Assembly (NCBI GenBank): GCA_958296295.1
Contig: OY282460.1
Coordinates: 1,488,001-1,552,000 of the forward strand
Reading direction: 5' to 3'
Origin: an uncultured Pseudomonadales bacterium
GTDB lineage: Bacteria; Pseudomonadota; Gammaproteobacteria; Pseudomonadales; Azotimanducaceae
DNA length: 64,000 nt
Under the pieces are notes generated by a model. That model saw nothing but the letters and a program-made list of their open reading frames with translations. It searched no databases and was not told where the DNA came from. This document shows, in pieces, positions 35,906 through 48,400 of this stretch. The position numbers were made by a program, and so were the translations under genes. Position 1 is the first letter of the stretch. Each line of letters opens with the position of its first letter.

Positions 35906-36650
35906 CGAATTGCGTGCGAACGCTGTGGCCGGCGCCGCCGAGTTGTCGCGTCGCGCGCCCGCGCTGTTGGCCGATTTCGTGGCGGCGGCGCCCGAAAACG
36001 CGGCTTTGGCGCGCCGAACCCGGGCGTGCGTGGCGCTGTTGGCGCAAGCCAGACCATCCATGGGTGCCATCGGGCAACTCCTCGCGTATTGGGCGGCCTC
36101 GTTCGATTGGTCGCGCGCCGGGTTCCGCGCCCGCGCCTTGGCCCATTGCGACGCGGTTCGCGCCCGCGCGGACGAGGCGCTGCGATCGACGGTTGAGACC
36201 GCGCGGCAGCGCCTCGGCGCGTTGCCGCCGGGCAGCGCCATCCTGACCTTCAGCGCGTCGACAACGGTGCGTCACGTTCTCGACGGTTTGCCTTTCGCGT
36301 TGTTCGCGTCGAAGTCGGAACCCGGTGGCGAGGGAGCCGCGCTGGCGGCACGGATCGGTGCCACGTGCTTGGCGGATGGGGCGGCGCGGCAAAGCGTGGC
36401 CGACATGGCGGCGGTGGTGGTGGGGGCGGACGCCGTGGGCGCCGCGCGGTTCGTCAACAAGGTGGGCACCGGCCCCTTGGCGGCAGCGGCGGGCGAGTGC
36501 GGCACGCCACTGTTCGTGGTTGCCGAGAGCTACAAGTGGCTGCCGGTTTCCGAGCCTGTTGTCACGGAATCCGCGTTCGAGACCGTCTCCAACTCGTTGG
36601 CGACGGCGTTCCTGCGCGACGATCTGTTCATACCGCCGCGGTCGGTTTGA
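35880..36650 (+). CDS. eIF2B alpha-beta-delta-like protein
   Basis: The 256-aa protein has the C-terminal eIF2B/MtnA/R15P-isomerase-like signature VVVGADAVGAARFVNKVGTGPLAAAAGECGTPLFVVAESYK, which I read as GADAV, NKVGTGPLA and VAESYK (the split avoids a long string), and an upstream SAILTFSASTTVRHVL. Bacterial and archaeal relatives include ribose-1,5-bisphosphate isomerase and methylthioribose-1-phosphate isomerase, so a sugar-phosphate isomerase or a nucleotide-sensing role is plausible. TTG 35880 is the only start consistent with the length; it overlaps the preceding gene by 26 bases. The N-terminal half (residues 1-100) is helical, as in eIF2B alpha subunits. Confidence 0.75.
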   Translation: MLRPEDLADELRANAVAGAAELSRRAPALLADFVAAAPENAALARRTRACVALLAQARPSMGAIGQLLAYWAASFDWSRAGFRARALAHCDAVRARADEALRSTVETARQRLGALPPGSAILTFSASTTVRHVLDGLPFALFASKSEPGGEGAALAARIGATCLADGAARQSVADMAAVVVGADAVGAARFVNKVGTGPLAAAAGECGTPLFVVAESYKWLPVSEPVVTESAFETVSNSLATAFLRDDLFIPPRSV

Positions 36651-36686
36651 CGTCCGCCGGCCGCGACCTCGGCGCGCAACGGAGTC

Positions 36687-38171
36687 TCATGCCGGTACCG
36701 CGATTGCGGCTGTTCCCATCAGTGCCCGATCCATTGCGCTGGCGACTTCGCGGCCTTCGTTGATGGCGCGCACCACCAGCGATTGGCCGCTGCGGCAGTC
36801 GCCGGCGGCGAAGACCTTGGGATGGCTCGTGCGGTATGCGCCTTTGTTCGCCTTGTAATTGGAGCGGGCGTCCAGTTCGATGCCCAAGGCTTCGCTGACG
36901 TAGTGTTCGGGGCCGCGGAAACCCATCGCCAGCAAGACGAGATCGGCATCCCAGGACTTTTCCGAGCCCTCGACTTTGGCGAAACGGCCGTCGGCGGTCT
37001 CGAAGTCCGCGGCCACAAGGGAAGTGACTCGGTCGTCGTCACCGCGAAACTCGACCGCGGAAGTGCGGTAGACGCGCGGGTCGCGGTTGAACTTCGCGGC
37101 GGCTTCCTCGTGGCCGTAGTCCACGCGGTAGAGGAATGGCCAAGTCGGCCACGGGTTGTCGCCGGCGCGATCCGGCGGCGGTTCGGGAACGATCTCGAAG
37201 TTGGCGAGGGTCTTGCACCCGTGGCGCATGGCGGTGCCGATGCAGTCCGTGCCGGTGTCGCCGCCGCCGATGACGATCACGTTCTTGTCTTTGGCGTCTA
37301 TGTAAGCGCGGTCCGCGTGGTTGCTGTCGAGCAGGCTCTTGGTGTTCGCGGTGAGAAACTCCATGGCGAAATGCACGCCGCGCAGCTCGCGGCCGGGAAT
37401 AGGCAGGTTGTTCGGGTGGGTCGCGCCGGTGGCGAGAAGCAGCGCGTCCGTTTCGGCCAAGAGATCCTGCGCGCTTGGCGTGCCGTTTTGCTCCGCGCCA
37501 ATGTCCGCATTGGTGACGAACGCCACGCCTTCCTCGCGCAGCAGATCCACCCGGCGTTCCACCACCGTCTTGTCCAGCTTCATGTTCGGGATGCCGTACA
37601 TCAGCAGGCCCCCAATACGGTCGGCGCGCTCGTAGACCGTCACGTTGTGGCCGGCTTGATTGAGCTGCGCCGCGGCGGCCAGGCCAGCCGGCCCGGAGCC
37701 CACCACAGCCACTCGTTTGCCAGTGCGGGAAGGGGGCGGCCGCGGCAATACCCAGCCTTCGGCGAAACCGCGGTCGATGATGGCCATTTCGATGTTCTTG
37801 ATGGTCACCGGCGGATCGGTGATGCCAAGCACGCAGGAGCCTTCGCAAGGCGCCGGACAAACGCGCCCGGTGAACTCCGGGAAGTTGTTGGTCTTGTGCA
37901 AGCGGTCCAGCGCGTCGCGCCAGTGGCCGCGATACACGAGGTCGTTCCACTCCGGAATGAGGTTGTGGATGGGACAGCCGCTGCGCCCGTGAACCATGTC
38001 CGCCGATTGGCAAAACGGCACGCCGCAATCCATGCAGCGCGAGGCCTGCGCGGTCAACCGAGGCGTGTCGTGATCGGTGTAGATCTCCTTGAAATCCGCG
38101 ATCCGATCGACCGCGTTGCGGTAGCGGGCGGCGACGCGATCATGTTCCTTGAACCCGGTCGCCTTACCCAC
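36687..38171 (-). CDS. gltD: Glutamate synthase (NADPH) small subunit GltD
   Basis: The 494-aa protein has the N-terminal iron-sulfur Cys arrays ([40 protein letters not shown]), an FAD fold [19 protein letters not shown] and an NADPH fold [15 protein letters not shown]. It passes electrons from NADPH through FAD and 4Fe-4S clusters to GltB. The start is GTG 38171, whose GTGGGTAAG overlaps the gltB TAA stop, so the subunits are translated in tandem. Length and motif order are standard. Confidence 0.95.
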   Translation of the reverse strand: MGKATGFKEHDRVAARYRNAVDRIADFKEIYTDHDTPRLTAQASRCMDCGVPFCQSADMVHGRSGCPIHNLIPEWNDLVYRGHWRDALDRLHKTNNFPEFTGRVCPAPCEGSCVLGITDPPVTIKNIEMAIIDRGFAEGWVLPRPPPSRTGKRVAVVGSGPAGLAAAAQLNQAGHNVTVYERADRIGGLLMYGIPNMKLDKTVVERRVDLLREEGVAFVTNADIGAEQNGTPSAQDLLAETDALLLATGATHPNNLPIPGRELRGVHFAMEFLTANTKSLLDSNHADRAYIDAKDKNVIVIGGGDTGTDCIGTAMRHGCKTLANFEIVPEPPPDRAGDNPWPTWPFLYRVDYGHEEAAAKFNRDPRVYRTSAVEFRGDDDRVTSLVAADFETADGRFAKVEGSEKSWDADLVLLAMGFRGPEHYVSEALGIELDARSNYKANKGAYRTSHPKVFAAGDCRSGQSLVVRAINEGREVASAMDRALMGTAAIAVPA

Positions 38172-41100
38172 CGGCCGCTCCGGCGCCCGCGGCCACCCGT
38201 TCGATTTGCGGCTCGGTTTTCCGTCGCGCCGTAGCGCGGGCGGATTCGCGTTCCGCCAGTACGCGCTTGTAGTCGCGGGGCATCACCTTGGCGAAACGCC
38301 TTTTGCTTGCGGCCCAGTTTTGCAGCAGGCGGGCCGCCACTCGGGAGCCGGTGTGCCGCAGGTGTTGCTCGATGAGCGTTTTCGCTTCCTGCACGTCCGC
38401 ATCCGCCTGCAGCGGTTCGAGATCCACGGAGCCGGAATTGCAGCGGGCGGCGAACGTGCCGTTCTCGTCCAGCACGTAGGCGACGCCGCCGCTCATGCCG
38501 GCGGCGAAGTTTCGACCGGCGGGGCCGAGAATCGCCACCCGGCCGCCGGTCATGTATTCGCAGCCGTGATCGCCCACGCCTTCCACCACCGCGTGGGCGC
38601 CGCTGTTGCGCACGCAGAACCGCTCCGCGGCGATGCCGCGGAAGTAGCACTCGCCGGAAGTGGCGCCGTACAGCGCGACATTGCCGATGAGGATCTGTTC
38701 CTCGGCTTGGAATGGGCTGTCTTTCGGCGGATAGATGATGACGCGCCCGCCGGAGAGCCCTTTGCCCACATAGTCGTTGGCGTCGCCTTCCACTTCCAGC
38801 GTCACGCCCTTGGCGAGCCAAGCGCCGAAGCTCTGGCCGGCGCTGCCGGTGAACTTGAAGTGGATCGATCCTTCGGCAAGCATCGCCGGGCCTTTGCGCC
38901 GGACGATGTGATTGGAGAGCATGCCGCCCACCACGCGGTTGACGTTCACGATCGGCAACTCGCCGTACACCTTCTCGCCATTGGCGATGGCGGGTTCGGC
39001 GAGTTCGATGAGCTTGTTGTCGAGCGCGTGCGCCAAGCCGTGATCCTGCGCGTGGATGTGACGCACGCCGAGGCAGTTCTCCGGTTCGGCGGCGGGCGCC
39101 AGCAGCTTGGAGAAATCCAGCCCTTTCGCCTTCCAATGGGCGACGGCCATGTCCGCTTGCAGGGCGTCGGCGCGGCCCACCATGGCGTTTACCGAGCGAA
39201 ATCCAAGCTTCGCCATGATCTGGCGAAGTTCCTTGGCGATCAGGAAGAAATAGTTCACCACGTGTTCCGGCGCGCCGGCGAACTTGGCGCGCAAGTCCGG
39301 ATCTTGGGTGGCGATGCCCACCGGACAGGTGTTCAGATGGCATTTGCGCATCATGATGCAGCCTAGGGCGATGAGCGGCGCGGTGGCGAAGCCGAACTCC
39401 TCGGCGCCAAGCAACGCCGCGATGGCCACGTCGCGCCCGGTTTTCAGTTGTCCATCCGTTTGCAGAACCACCCGCGAACGCAGGTTGTTCAACACCAGGG
39501 TCTGATGCGTTTCCGCAATGCCCAGCTCCCACGACACGCCGGCGTGTTTGATGGACGTGAGGGGCGATGCGCCTGTGCCGCCGGTGTCGCCGGCGATCAC
39601 CAGATGGTCGGCGCGCGCCTTCACGACGCCGGCCGCGACCGTGCCGACGCCGATGGCGGCGCCGAGTTTCACGCTGATGCGAGCTCGGGGATTGCCGTTT
39701 TTCAGGTCGTGAATGAGTTGGGCGATGTCCTCGATGGAATAGATGTCGTGGTGCGGCGGTGGACTGATCAAGCCGACGCCCGGCGTGGAGTGGCGAATGG
39801 CGGCGATGTAGTCGTCCACTTTTCGGCCGGGCAGCTCGCCGCCTTCCCCGGGTTTCGCGCCTTGGACGATCTTGATCTGCAATTCGTCGGCGTTGGCCAG
39901 GTAGTTGACGGTAACGCCGAAACGTCCGCTCGCCACCTGTTTGATGGCCGAACGCTTGGAATCGCCGTTCTCGAGCGCGATGAACCGGCGGGGATCTTCG
40001 CCGCCTTCGCCGGTGTTGGATTTGCCGCCGATGCGGTTCATGGCGATGGCGAGGGTCTCGTGGGCCTCTTGGCTGATCGAACCGAAACTCATCGCGCCGG
40101 TGGCGAAACGCTTGACGATTTCGGCTTCGGATTCCACTTCGGCAAGGGGCACCGGGCCGCCGTTCGCGTTCTCTTTGAAGTCAAGCAGACCGCGCAATGT
40201 GGCGCTACGGGTGCTGTCGTCGTTCGCTTGGGCGGCGAATCGCCAGTACGCCTCCTCGTCGTTGCCCCGCGCCGCCACTTGCAGGTTGGCGATGGATTCC
40301 GGATCCCACATGTGGGTGTCGCCGTGGCGTCGCCAGTGGAAGTCCCCCGGGTTTGGCAGCACGGGCAGCGAAGCCACGCCTCGGCCCGGATAGCCGAGCG
40401 CGTGACGGCGTTGCATCTCTTCGGCCAGCACGTCGAAACCGGCGCCTTGCACGCGGCTCGCGGTGCCCACGAAACAACGTCGGACAACCTCTTCGGCCAG
40501 ACCCACGGCTTCGAAAATCTGCGCCCCTTTGTAGGATTGCAGCGTGGAGATGCCCATTTTCGCCATCACTTTGAGCATTCCTTTGGCCACGCCGCGCTTG
40601 TACGCGGCAACCACGTCGGCGTCGTTTCCAATGTGATCGGCATCGGCCAGGTAGCCGTTCCTGCGCGCGTCCCACAGCGCTTCGAACGCGAGATACGGAT
40701 TCACCGCGTCCGCGCCGAAACCTACCAGCAGGCAATGGTGATGCACTTCGCGCGCTTCGCCCGTTTCGACCACGATGCCGACATGGGTGCGGCTGGTGGT
40801 TCCAACCAAATGGTGATGAACGGCGCCGGTGGCGGCCAACGCGCTAATGGCCACCCGATCTTCGCCGATCCCGCGGTCGGTCAGCACCAACAGGGCGACG
40901 CCTTCGCCAATGGCGGCCGACGCCTCGGCCGAGATGCGCGCCAGCGCTTCGAGCAGCCCCTGTTTTCCACTGCCGCGCGGGAAGGTGATGTCGATGCGGC
41001 GCGAGCGCCAGCCGCGATGATCCAGCGCCTTGATGGCGGCCATTTCCTCGTTGGAGAGAATCGGGTGCGGCACGCGCAACCGGTGCGCGTGTTCTTCCGA

Positions 41101-42792
41101 CGCCTCCAACAGGTTGCGCTCCGGCCCGACGTAGCACTCCAGCGCCATCACGACTTCCTCGCGGATCGAGTCGATGGCCGGATTGGTCACTTGCGCGAAG
41201 AGCTGCTTGAAGTAGTCGTAGAGCATGCGCGGCTTGCTGGACATCACCGCCAAGGCGCTGTCGTTGCCCATGGAGCCGAGCGGATCGCGCAATTCGGTCA
41301 CCAGCGGCAGCAACATGAACTGCATCGTCTCCGCGGTGTAGCCGAACGCCTGCATCCGCGCGAGCAAAGTCGTCTTGTCGAATCCCGCGGCAGGTGCCGC
41401 TGGCAGTTCGGCCAATTCCACGCGCTGGCGTTCCAGCCAGGCGCCGTAGGGGCGCCGCCGAGCCCATTCCGCCTTGATCTCCTCGTCGGGAATCATGCGC
41501 CCGGCACGAAAGTCGATGAGGAAGATCTTGCCCGGCTGCAGGCGGCCTTTGGCGACCACTTTGGTGGAGTCGACCTCCACCACGCCGACTTCGGAAGCCA
41601 TCACGCACAGGTCGTCGCTGGTGACGTAGTAGCGCGAGGGCCGTAAACCGTTGCGATCCAACACCGCGCCGATGTAGTTTCCATCCGTGAAGGCGATGGA
41701 CGCCGGGCCGTCCCACGGTTCCATCAGGCACGAGTGGTACTCGTAGAAGGCCCGCTTGGCGGCGCTCATGCCGTCGTTCTCTTGCCACGCCTCGGGAATC
41801 ATCATCAACACCGCTTCCTGAAGGGTGCGGCCGGTCATCAGCAGAAACTCGAGCACGTTGTCGAACGTGCCGGAATCCGAGCAATCGGGCTCCACCACGG
41901 GAAAGAGCTTCGGCAAGTCTTGGCCGAAGAGCGGACTTTTCACCACACCTTGGCGGGCGTTCATCCAGTTCTTGTTTCCGAGCAGGGTGTTGATTTCCCC
42001 GTTGTGGCTCATGAAACGGTTGGGTTGCGCGCGATCCCACGAGGGAAAGGTGTTGGTGGAGAAACGCGAATGCACCATCGCCAAGTGCGATTCGTAGAGT
42101 TCGTCCTGCAAGTCCGGATAGAAGGGAAAGAGCTGGTGCGGCGTGAGCATTCCCTTGTAGACGATCACCTTGGCCGACAGGCTGGCGAAGAACAAAAGCA
42201 AGCGTTCGCGGAGCGTGTCGTCCGTGCGCAGCCGGTGGCTCGACGCCTTGCGGATGAGATAGAGCTTGCGTTCGAATGCGTCTTCGGCCACCCCGTCGGC
42301 GCCGATGAAAAGCTGTTCCATAACCGGCATGGAAGCTCGCGCGGCCTTGCCGATGTCCGCCTCGTCCGGGCGCACGGGCACGGCTCGCCAACCGAGCAGC
42401 CGCTGGCCGGCCGCGGCGACCTCCTCGCCGATCAACGTTTTGCAGCGGGCGCGTTCGATAGCGTCCCGGGGCAGAAAAACGATGCCGGCGCCGTACTCGC
42501 CGGGCGCCGGCAATTCGATGCCCAGATCCGTCTTGGCCACCTGCGCGAGAAACTTGTGCGGCAAGGCCGTGAGCACGCCGGCGCCGTCGCCGGTGTTCGG
42601 CTCGTAGCCGATTCCACCGCGATGCACCATGCAGCAATTCATGCGCTCCGCGGTGGTCAGAATGTTGCGGCTGGGGCGGCCTTTGATGTCGCACACGAAG
42701 CCGACACCGCAGCCGTCTTTCTCGAACGCCGGGTCGTACAAGCCTCGGCCGGGAGGCAGCCCGAGCGTTGGTTGATGATCAAGGCGGCCCAT
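38164..42792 (-). CDS. gltB: Glutamate synthase (NADPH) large subunit GltB
   Basis: The 1542-aa protein has an N-terminal class-II glutaminase whose nucleophile is Cys28 in [11 protein letters not shown], following a short propeptide that must be removed. The FMN-binding synthase barrel carries [21 protein letters not shown], the 3Fe-4S Cys triad, and a C-terminal GXGXG beta-helix ([21 protein letters not shown]). Together with GltD it makes two glutamates from glutamine and 2-oxoglutarate. I choose ATG 42792 ([12 protein letters not shown]); an in-frame TTG lies 21 bases upstream. The family DACGVGF reads DGCGVGF here. Confidence 0.95.
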   Translation of the reverse strand: MGRLDHQPTLGLPPGRGLYDPAFEKDGCGVGFVCDIKGRPSRNILTTAERMNCCMVHRGGIGYEPNTGDGAGVLTALPHKFLAQVAKTDLGIELPAPGEYGAGIVFLPRDAIERARCKTLIGEEVAAAGQRLLGWRAVPVRPDEADIGKAARASMPVMEQLFIGADGVAEDAFERKLYLIRKASSHRLRTDDTLRERLLLFFASLSAKVIVYKGMLTPHQLFPFYPDLQDELYESHLAMVHSRFSTNTFPSWDRAQPNRFMSHNGEINTLLGNKNWMNARQGVVKSPLFGQDLPKLFPVVEPDCSDSGTFDNVLEFLLMTGRTLQEAVLMMIPEAWQENDGMSAAKRAFYEYHSCLMEPWDGPASIAFTDGNYIGAVLDRNGLRPSRYYVTSDDLCVMASEVGVVEVDSTKVVAKGRLQPGKIFLIDFRAGRMIPDEEIKAEWARRRPYGAWLERQRVELAELPAAPAAGFDKTTLLARMQAFGYTAETMQFMLLPLVTELRDPLGSMGNDSALAVMSSKPRMLYDYFKQLFAQVTNPAIDSIREEVVMALECYVGPERNLLEASEEHAHRLRVPHPILSNEEMAAIKALDHRGWRSRRIDITFPRGSGKQGLLEALARISAEASAAIGEGVALLVLTDRGIGEDRVAISALAATGAVHHHLVGTTSRTHVGIVVETGEAREVHHHCLLVGFGADAVNPYLAFEALWDARRNGYLADADHIGNDADVVAAYKRGVAKGMLKVMAKMGISTLQSYKGAQIFEAVGLAEEVVRRCFVGTASRVQGAGFDVLAEEMQRRHALGYPGRGVASLPVLPNPGDFHWRRHGDTHMWDPESIANLQVAARGNDEEAYWRFAAQANDDSTRSATLRGLLDFKENANGGPVPLAEVESEAEIVKRFATGAMSFGSISQEAHETLAIAMNRIGGKSNTGEGGEDPRRFIALENGDSKRSAIKQVASGRFGVTVNYLANADELQIKIVQGAKPGEGGELPGRKVDDYIAAIRHSTPGVGLISPPPHHDIYSIEDIAQLIHDLKNGNPRARISVKLGAAIGVGTVAAGVVKARADHLVIAGDTGGTGASPLTSIKHAGVSWELGIAETHQTLVLNNLRSRVVLQTDGQLKTGRDVAIAALLGAEEFGFATAPLIALGCIMMRKCHLNTCPVGIATQDPDLRAKFAGAPEHVVNYFFLIAKELRQIMAKLGFRSVNAMVGRADALQADMAVAHWKAKGLDFSKLLAPAAEPENCLGVRHIHAQDHGLAHALDNKLIELAEPAIANGEKVYGELPIVNVNRVVGGMLSNHIVRRKGPAMLAEGSIHFKFTGSAGQSFGAWLAKGVTLEVEGDANDYVGKGLSGGRVIIYPPKDSPFQAEEQILIGNVALYGATSGECYFRGIAAERFCVRNSGAHAVVEGVGDHGCEYMTGGRVAILGPAGRNFAAGMSGGVAYVLDENGTFAARCNSGSVDLEPLQADADVQEAKTLIEQHLRHTGSRVAARLLQNWAASKRRFAKVMPRDYKRVLAERESARATARRKTEPQIERVAAGAGAAGG

Positions 42793-42992
42793 GACGTGCG
42801 AGCAAGCTCCCAAGAACGAGGTCCGCGGATGCGAAAGCCGCCCGCGGGCGAACGGAATACGTCAAACATGGCAGAAACGACGGCAACTGGCAACCGCCGC
42901 GCGCCGGGCCGCGCGCTGATAAAGCAAGACCACGGCGGTCTGACGTCCTCCCTTTCGCGGGTCGCGCTTGCCGGTGGAACATTCGTGATGCG

Positions 42993-43976
42993 CTACGAGG
43001 ACGTGCTCCGGGCGGCGAACGCGGCGCGCTGCTCGACCAGCGCGTACACCATGTCGAGCGTGGGCGTGGGGACGCCGGCAAGCCCTCCGAGCTCCCGCAC
43101 CGTGCCGAGCAGCGCCGCGGTTTCCAACGGCCGTCCGAGCGTCAGGTCCTGCAACATCGACGTGCGATGCGCGCCCACCGCGGCCGCGCCTTCGATGCGC
43201 TTGTCGATGTCCACAGCGAAATGCGCGCCGAACGCCTCGCCCACCGCTTGGCCTTCCGCCATCATGCCGTGGGCGATGGATCGGGTGCCGGGGTCTGTGG
43301 CCAGGACGTCCAATGTCGCGTGGGTCAGCGCCGAGAGCGGATTGAAGGCCAGATTGCCCCACAGCTTCATCCAGATGTCGTTGCGGATGCGCGGCCGCAC
43401 CGGCGCCTTGAGGCCGGCGCCAAGCAAGAGCGCCGCCAAGGCGATGACGCGCTCGCTGCGTTCGCCATCCGGCTCGCCGAGAACCATGCGGTTGCCCCAG
43501 AGGTGACGCACCACGCCCGGCGCCACAACCTCCGCGGCGGGATAGAGGACGCAGCCGATGGCCCGCTCCGGGCCGACTCCGTTCCAAATGACTCCGCCCG
43601 GATCCACGCTTTCCACATGGCGCACGCCGAACGGCGAATCCAGTCCGTGGAAGTACCACCACGGGATGCCGTTGACGGCGGTAACCACCGCGGTGTCCCG
43701 ATCCAGGAGCGCGCGAATGCCCGGCACGGCTTGGGCAATGGAATGCGCCTTCAGCGTCACGATCACCACGTCCTGCTTGCCGAGGCTCGCCGGCGCGTCC
43801 GTGACCGGCAAGTCCACGATGTCGCTGTCGCCATCCACCAAGAGGCGCAACCCCTGCTGTCGCATCGCGGCGAGATGCGGCCCGCGCGCCACCGCGCTCA
43901 CATCCGCGCCGGCGCGGGCGAGCATGCCGGCCAAGTAGCCGCCGATGGCGCCGGCCCCGTAGACGCAAACCCTCAC
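42993..43976 (-). CDS. 2-dehydropantoate 2-reductase-like (PanE/ApbA family)
   Basis: The 327-aa product begins VRVCVYGAGAIGGYLAGMLA, the NADPH site of ketopantoate reductases. Catalytic Lys follows in WMKLWGNLAFNPLSALTHATL, and the C-terminal all-alpha domain contains HRTSMLQDLTLGRPLE, the family's HKPSMLQDxxxGRxTE motif. It reduces ketopantoate or a similar 2-oxoacid. The GTG start overlaps the stop of the upstream AMP ligase (GTGA). Because it is linked to a ligase and not to panBC, the substrate may differ from ketopantoate. It is the last gene of the three-gene overlapping run. Confidence 0.85.
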   Translation of the reverse strand: MRVCVYGAGAIGGYLAGMLARAGADVSAVARGPHLAAMRQQGLRLLVDGDSDIVDLPVTDAPASLGKQDVVIVTLKAHSIAQAVPGIRALLDRDTAVVTAVNGIPWWYFHGLDSPFGVRHVESVDPGGVIWNGVGPERAIGCVLYPAAEVVAPGVVRHLWGNRMVLGEPDGERSERVIALAALLLGAGLKAPVRPRIRNDIWMKLWGNLAFNPLSALTHATLDVLATDPGTRSIAHGMMAEGQAVGEAFGAHFAVDIDKRIEGAAAVGAHRTSMLQDLTLGRPLETAALLGTVRELGGLAGVPTPTLDMVYALVEQRAAFAARSTSS

Positions 43977-45466
43977 GGCGCCAAACCCAAGCGGGCAGCG
44001 AGCCCGACGCGCTGGATCTTGCCGGTGGCGCCTTTCGGGATCGCATCCGCGAACAGGATGCGGCGCGGCGCCTTGTAAGCCGCCAAGCGGTCGGCGACGA
44101 ACGCCCGCAACTCGCGCTCGGACACCGTCGCTCCCTCGGCCAGCACCACCGCGGCGGCCACCTCCTCGCCCAGTTTCGCGTGCGGCAAGGCGAACGCGCA
44201 AGCCTGCTCCACCGCCGGATGGCCGAGCAGCGCCTCGTCCACTTCGAGCGGCGCCACTTTCTCGCCTCCGCGGTTGATGATCTCCTTCTTGCGCCCGGTC
44301 ACGCGCACATAGCCGTCCGCGTCCATCAGGCCTTGGTCGCCGGTGCGCAGCCAACCGCGGCAGAAGGCGTCGGCGTTGGCTTGCGGGTTGTTCAGATAGC
44401 CGGCGGTCACGTTCTGGCCGCGTATGGCGATCTCGCCCTCCTCGCCGGCCGCGAGCAGCCGCCCGTCCGCCGCCATGATCGCCACTTCCGGGCCGGCGGC
44501 GGGGCCGACGGATCCGGGTTTGCGCACGGCCGGCGGAAGCGGATTGGAGCACATCTGGTGGGCGGCTTCGGTCATCGCGTAGGCTTCGATCACGGGCGCG
44601 TCGAAGACGCTTTCGAGATTCGCCATCACCTGCGTGGGCAGCGCGGCGGACGACGAACGGATGAAACGCAATCCGCTTGCGTTGGCGATGTCGGCGTTGC
44701 GCTTGGCGCGGCCGAGAATCGCTTGATGCATGGTGGGCACGGCGCTGTACCAGGTGGGGCGCTCGTCGCGCAGCCAGCCGAAGAAACGCAACGCGTCGAA
44801 TCCCGGCGCGCAAACCACGGACGCCCCGGCGCGCAAACTCGCCAGCACCGACGCCATCAGGCCGTGGATGTGAAAAAGCGGCATCACGTTCAGGCAGCGG
44901 TCTTCTGGCCGCAAGCGCAACGTTGCCGCGATATTGCCGGCGGAAACCGCCAAATTGGCCAGGCTGAGGGGCACCATCTTTGGCCGCGCAGTGGTGCCGG
45001 AGGTGTGCAGGATCAATGCTGTCGCTTCGGCTGGCCGCGGCCGGGCCGCGCCTTCCGGTACATCGGCCAGCCGCACCGCGCCGGCCGGCCCGCCTTCCAG
45101 CAGGCGCAACACGGGCAGGCCGCGCGCCTCGGCCACGTCCACCGCCGGCGACTTCGACCCATCTTCCACCACTAGCGCCCGAGCGCCGAGATCCGCCAAG
45201 TAGAAGTCGAACTCGTTGGCCTTGTACGCCGGGTTCAACGGCGCGGTGGCGCACCACGGCGCCATGCAGACAAAAGCGCTTGCCATGGCCGGGCCGTTCG
45301 GCAGCACGATGGCCACCGAGTCGGACGCGCCGACGCCGGCGCCACGCAACTGCCGGCCGATGCGGTCCGCTTGCGCGCGCAGCTCGTCGTGCGTCACGCC
45401 TTGGCGCCCTGGGGCGGCGATCGCCTCGGCGCCGCCGGCCGCGAACGGAAAACCGGCCGCGTCCAT
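43973..45466 (-). CDS. AMP-forming acyl-CoA synthetase, oxalyl-CoA synthetase (AAE3/Pcs60)-like
   Basis: The 497-aa adenylate-forming enzyme has the P-loop LILHTSGTTARPKMVPLS, AYAMTEAAHQMCSNPLPP, the hinge GYVRVTGRKKEIINRGGEKV and the catalytic Lys in PKGATGKIQRV. The stretch PLNPAYKANEFDFYLADLGA and MPLFHIHGLMASVLASLRAG resemble plant AAE3 and yeast Pcs60, which activate oxalate, but this is motif resemblance and the acid is not proven. ATG 45466 shares its A with the TGA of the upstream gene (TGATG). The ketopantoate-reductase-like gene follows with a GTGA overlap. Confidence 0.75.
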   Translation of the reverse strand: MDAAGFPFAAGGAEAIAAPGRQGVTHDELRAQADRIGRQLRGAGVGASDSVAIVLPNGPAMASAFVCMAPWCATAPLNPAYKANEFDFYLADLGARALVVEDGSKSPAVDVAEARGLPVLRLLEGGPAGAVRLADVPEGAARPRPAEATALILHTSGTTARPKMVPLSLANLAVSAGNIAATLRLRPEDRCLNVMPLFHIHGLMASVLASLRAGASVVCAPGFDALRFFGWLRDERPTWYSAVPTMHQAILGRAKRNADIANASGLRFIRSSSAALPTQVMANLESVFDAPVIEAYAMTEAAHQMCSNPLPPAVRKPGSVGPAAGPEVAIMAADGRLLAAGEEGEIAIRGQNVTAGYLNNPQANADAFCRGWLRTGDQGLMDADGYVRVTGRKKEIINRGGEKVAPLEVDEALLGHPAVEQACAFALPHAKLGEEVAAAVVLAEGATVSERELRAFVADRLAAYKAPRRILFADAIPKGATGKIQRVGLAARLGLAP

Positions 45467-48400
45467 CAGACGCCTTCCAACCGCTGCCAGCGGATGGCGT
45501 CGGCCACCACGATGTCGCCGGTTGTGGCGTCCGTCACCACCACCCGCACGGGGCCGGCGGGAAGTTCCCAAGTGCCCAGACTGTTCCAGCCGGGACTTGC
45601 CAAGGCGGCGTCGAAGGCCACTTCCAGCGCTTTCGCGTCGCCTTCGCCGACGACGATCCTGATGTCCATCTCGCCGAAGTCGTCGGCGCGCTCCCACCAC
45701 GAGTTGGCGCGCATGTAGTGGTCTTCGCTGAAGGACGCGCCTGGCAGGTGGTAGTGGAGGCGCCAGTGGCCGGCCACCGGCAGAGCCGTCGTGAACGACG
45801 CTTGGCCCTCGCCTTTGCCGGCGACGATGCGTGCCAGCGTGCGGCGGTACTTGCCCCAGATCACGGCGTTCATGTCGGCTTGGCGATGCCAGCGATGGCC
45901 GTTGCCGTCGTCGCTCCGACCGAACTCGGGCAGTCGATCGTCGTCGGCCGCCTCGGTGCGGCCCTGGCCCCAGCCGGGCGGCGGCGAGACGGTGGCGAAC
46001 CCTGGGTCGAGATCGTCCACCACGATGCCGAGGGCCCGCGGTCGCCAATCGCTGGGGCGCGAGCCGACGAGAGGCGGTTCCTCGACGATTGATGTCGCGT
46101 CCACCGGCGGCAGGCGCAAACGCAGGATGCGACGGTTCAAGGAGAGATAGGTCTCGAGGCGCACTTCCGCCGGCGGCTCGCGGGTGACGACGCCGATTTC
46201 CACGGCACTCGAACCCGGCACAAGGGCGAACGGGCTCCACTGATAGCCGAAATCGCCGGTTCGGTAGCTGATGCCGGCCACGCCCGGCACCGGCTCGTCG
46301 TTGCGCACGGCGACGCGTATCTGGTAGCGCGGATTGCCGGTCTCGTCGTCCGCCAGTCGATCAACTTGGGCGTCCGAAGCGAGAAAGCCGGGCAAAGAGG
46401 GCCGGAACAGCACGTTCTCGAGGAACGGCCCGATGGCGGGATCCACATCGATCAACGCTTGCGCGAGATCTTCCAACGTAAACGCTTCGCCGCCGTGGCG
46501 CTCGCGCATCAGGGCGAGAAACCGCGCCACTTTCTCCAAACCCAGCAGTCGCTGAATCGAGAGGGCGACCAAGTTGCCTTTGTGGATCAGGATGTCGGCG
46601 CCGTTTTCCACCGAGCGGGGATCGAAAGCCGCGAACGCCATCTTTCGGCTCATGGCCTCGCTTTCGTCCTCCAGCCGCATTGGAAAGAACAAGTACCGGT
46701 TCGAAGCCATGTTCGACGACGCCATCGCGCGCCCCACCGCGCGCCACAAGAACGGCGCTTGCTGCCCGGGGCCCACTAGCAGCCAATGCGCCGGCGCGTT
46801 TTCGCGGACGCCGCGCACGCGCCATTCGGTGAGCCACTCGAGCAAATGGTCCGCCGCGGCCGCGCCCTCGCCGGTGGCGCGGGTGAGGAAGGCGCCGAGA
46901 TTTCGCGGCGCGCCAACCGTGAGCGCAATGCCGTGCGGCCCGGAGTAGTCGATCTGCGCGGCGAGGAAATCCAGCCATTGCTCTTCCGGCAGCTCTCGGG
47001 GGCGTGGACGCTCGGTGAAGCGCGAGGTCGGAAAGCCGTGTTCGGCCATCAGCTGGACGCCGGGAAACGCTTGCGCGGTATCCATCAACCACCCGCCTCG
47101 GTAGCGGCGCAACTGGCCGGGCACCTCCACCATGCTGACGACTTGATGCGGATAAGTCGGCGCGTGTTCGCCCGACAGCCAGCGCTCCAAACGTCCACGG
47201 ATGTTTTCGGCCGCGGTGCGAGCGCGGTCGTCGAGCAGGGTGCGTCTCGGCTCGGTTTCGCCATCGTGGACCTCGATCACCATGAGCGAGCTTGGCGTCG
47301 GGCCGGCGGATTCGTCGTCGACCGGCTCGTCTTTTCCAATCGCCGCCAAGTAGTCGATGTTGCCCATGTGCTTGGGGTGAATCAGCAACTCGCACACCAC
47401 CCCGTGTACCGACATCGCCAGTCTCTTCAAAGGCGCAGCGAAGAGCGCGAACTCCGGTATCGGCACGCCCGGTTCGAAGCGCGCGCCGGCTTCGCTCGGC
47501 ACCCGTCCGGCGCCGGCCGCATGCCACCCTTGGGGCATGTCCACGGCAAGCGCCAACTCGTGGAAATCCGGCGGCGCGGCGTAGTTCGCTCCCGCGGCGG
47601 GCAGCCAGCGCACCGACGGCGTGAGCGCCAGGTAGCTTTCGTCGAACAGCGACGCCTGGTCGCCAAGCAATACGATGGGATAGCCGAGCAGGGTCTCGCC
47701 CATGGCGTCCACCGCGCTGTCGAGATAGCCGAAGCGGGCGTCCGGGATGCCGTGGGCCTCGATCGCAACCCGCACCCGTTGCTTGGCGGCCAAGGGTTCG
47801 GGCGGCGTGACCGTGAGCAGTCCGTGGCGATGGGAATGCGGCAACGCTGTTCCGTCCACCGCCACGGAAGCCACCCGCATCGCCGGGTTCAGGCTGAATC
47901 GCAATGTATCCAAAGCGGTTGCCTCGGGTGCCGTTGCCGTCACCTCCACTTGGATGGAAAGACGTCGTCCAGGCTCGATGCCCACGCGCCCGGTCAGCCT
48001 TTCGACATCGAGGCGGGCTTCACCCGACAACTCGCGGTGCGTCTGCGCCCACCCCAGCCGCTCGTCGTGCGCGGCTTGCGCCTGCCACGCTAGCGCCACG
48101 ATTGCGGCCGTGCCTGTCGCGGCAAGTCCGCAACCGATGGCAAGGTGGCGAAGGCGGGGCGTCTGATCGCGCCGCGGCAGGACTCCGGCGGCCACCGCCA
48201 GCAACCCGCCCGCGACAACCAGCGTTGCCAAGCGTGCGGCAACATCCACCGACGACGCGCCCCGCGGCAGGATTTCCGAGCCGGGGAGGCCCAGATTGGT
48301 CACGCCGGAGAGGGCTGGCAGCAAGTACATGGGGATGTTGAAGATGACGTAGAAGTTGAGTGCGAGTAGGGCCGCCGCCAAGGCCGCGCCGATCCACCGC

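Noticed and set aside
39448..41646. 732-aa open frame antisense to gltB
   Set aside because: It lies wholly opposite gltB, is rich in Arg, Gly and His, and has no motif; it reflects high GC at third positions of the real gene.
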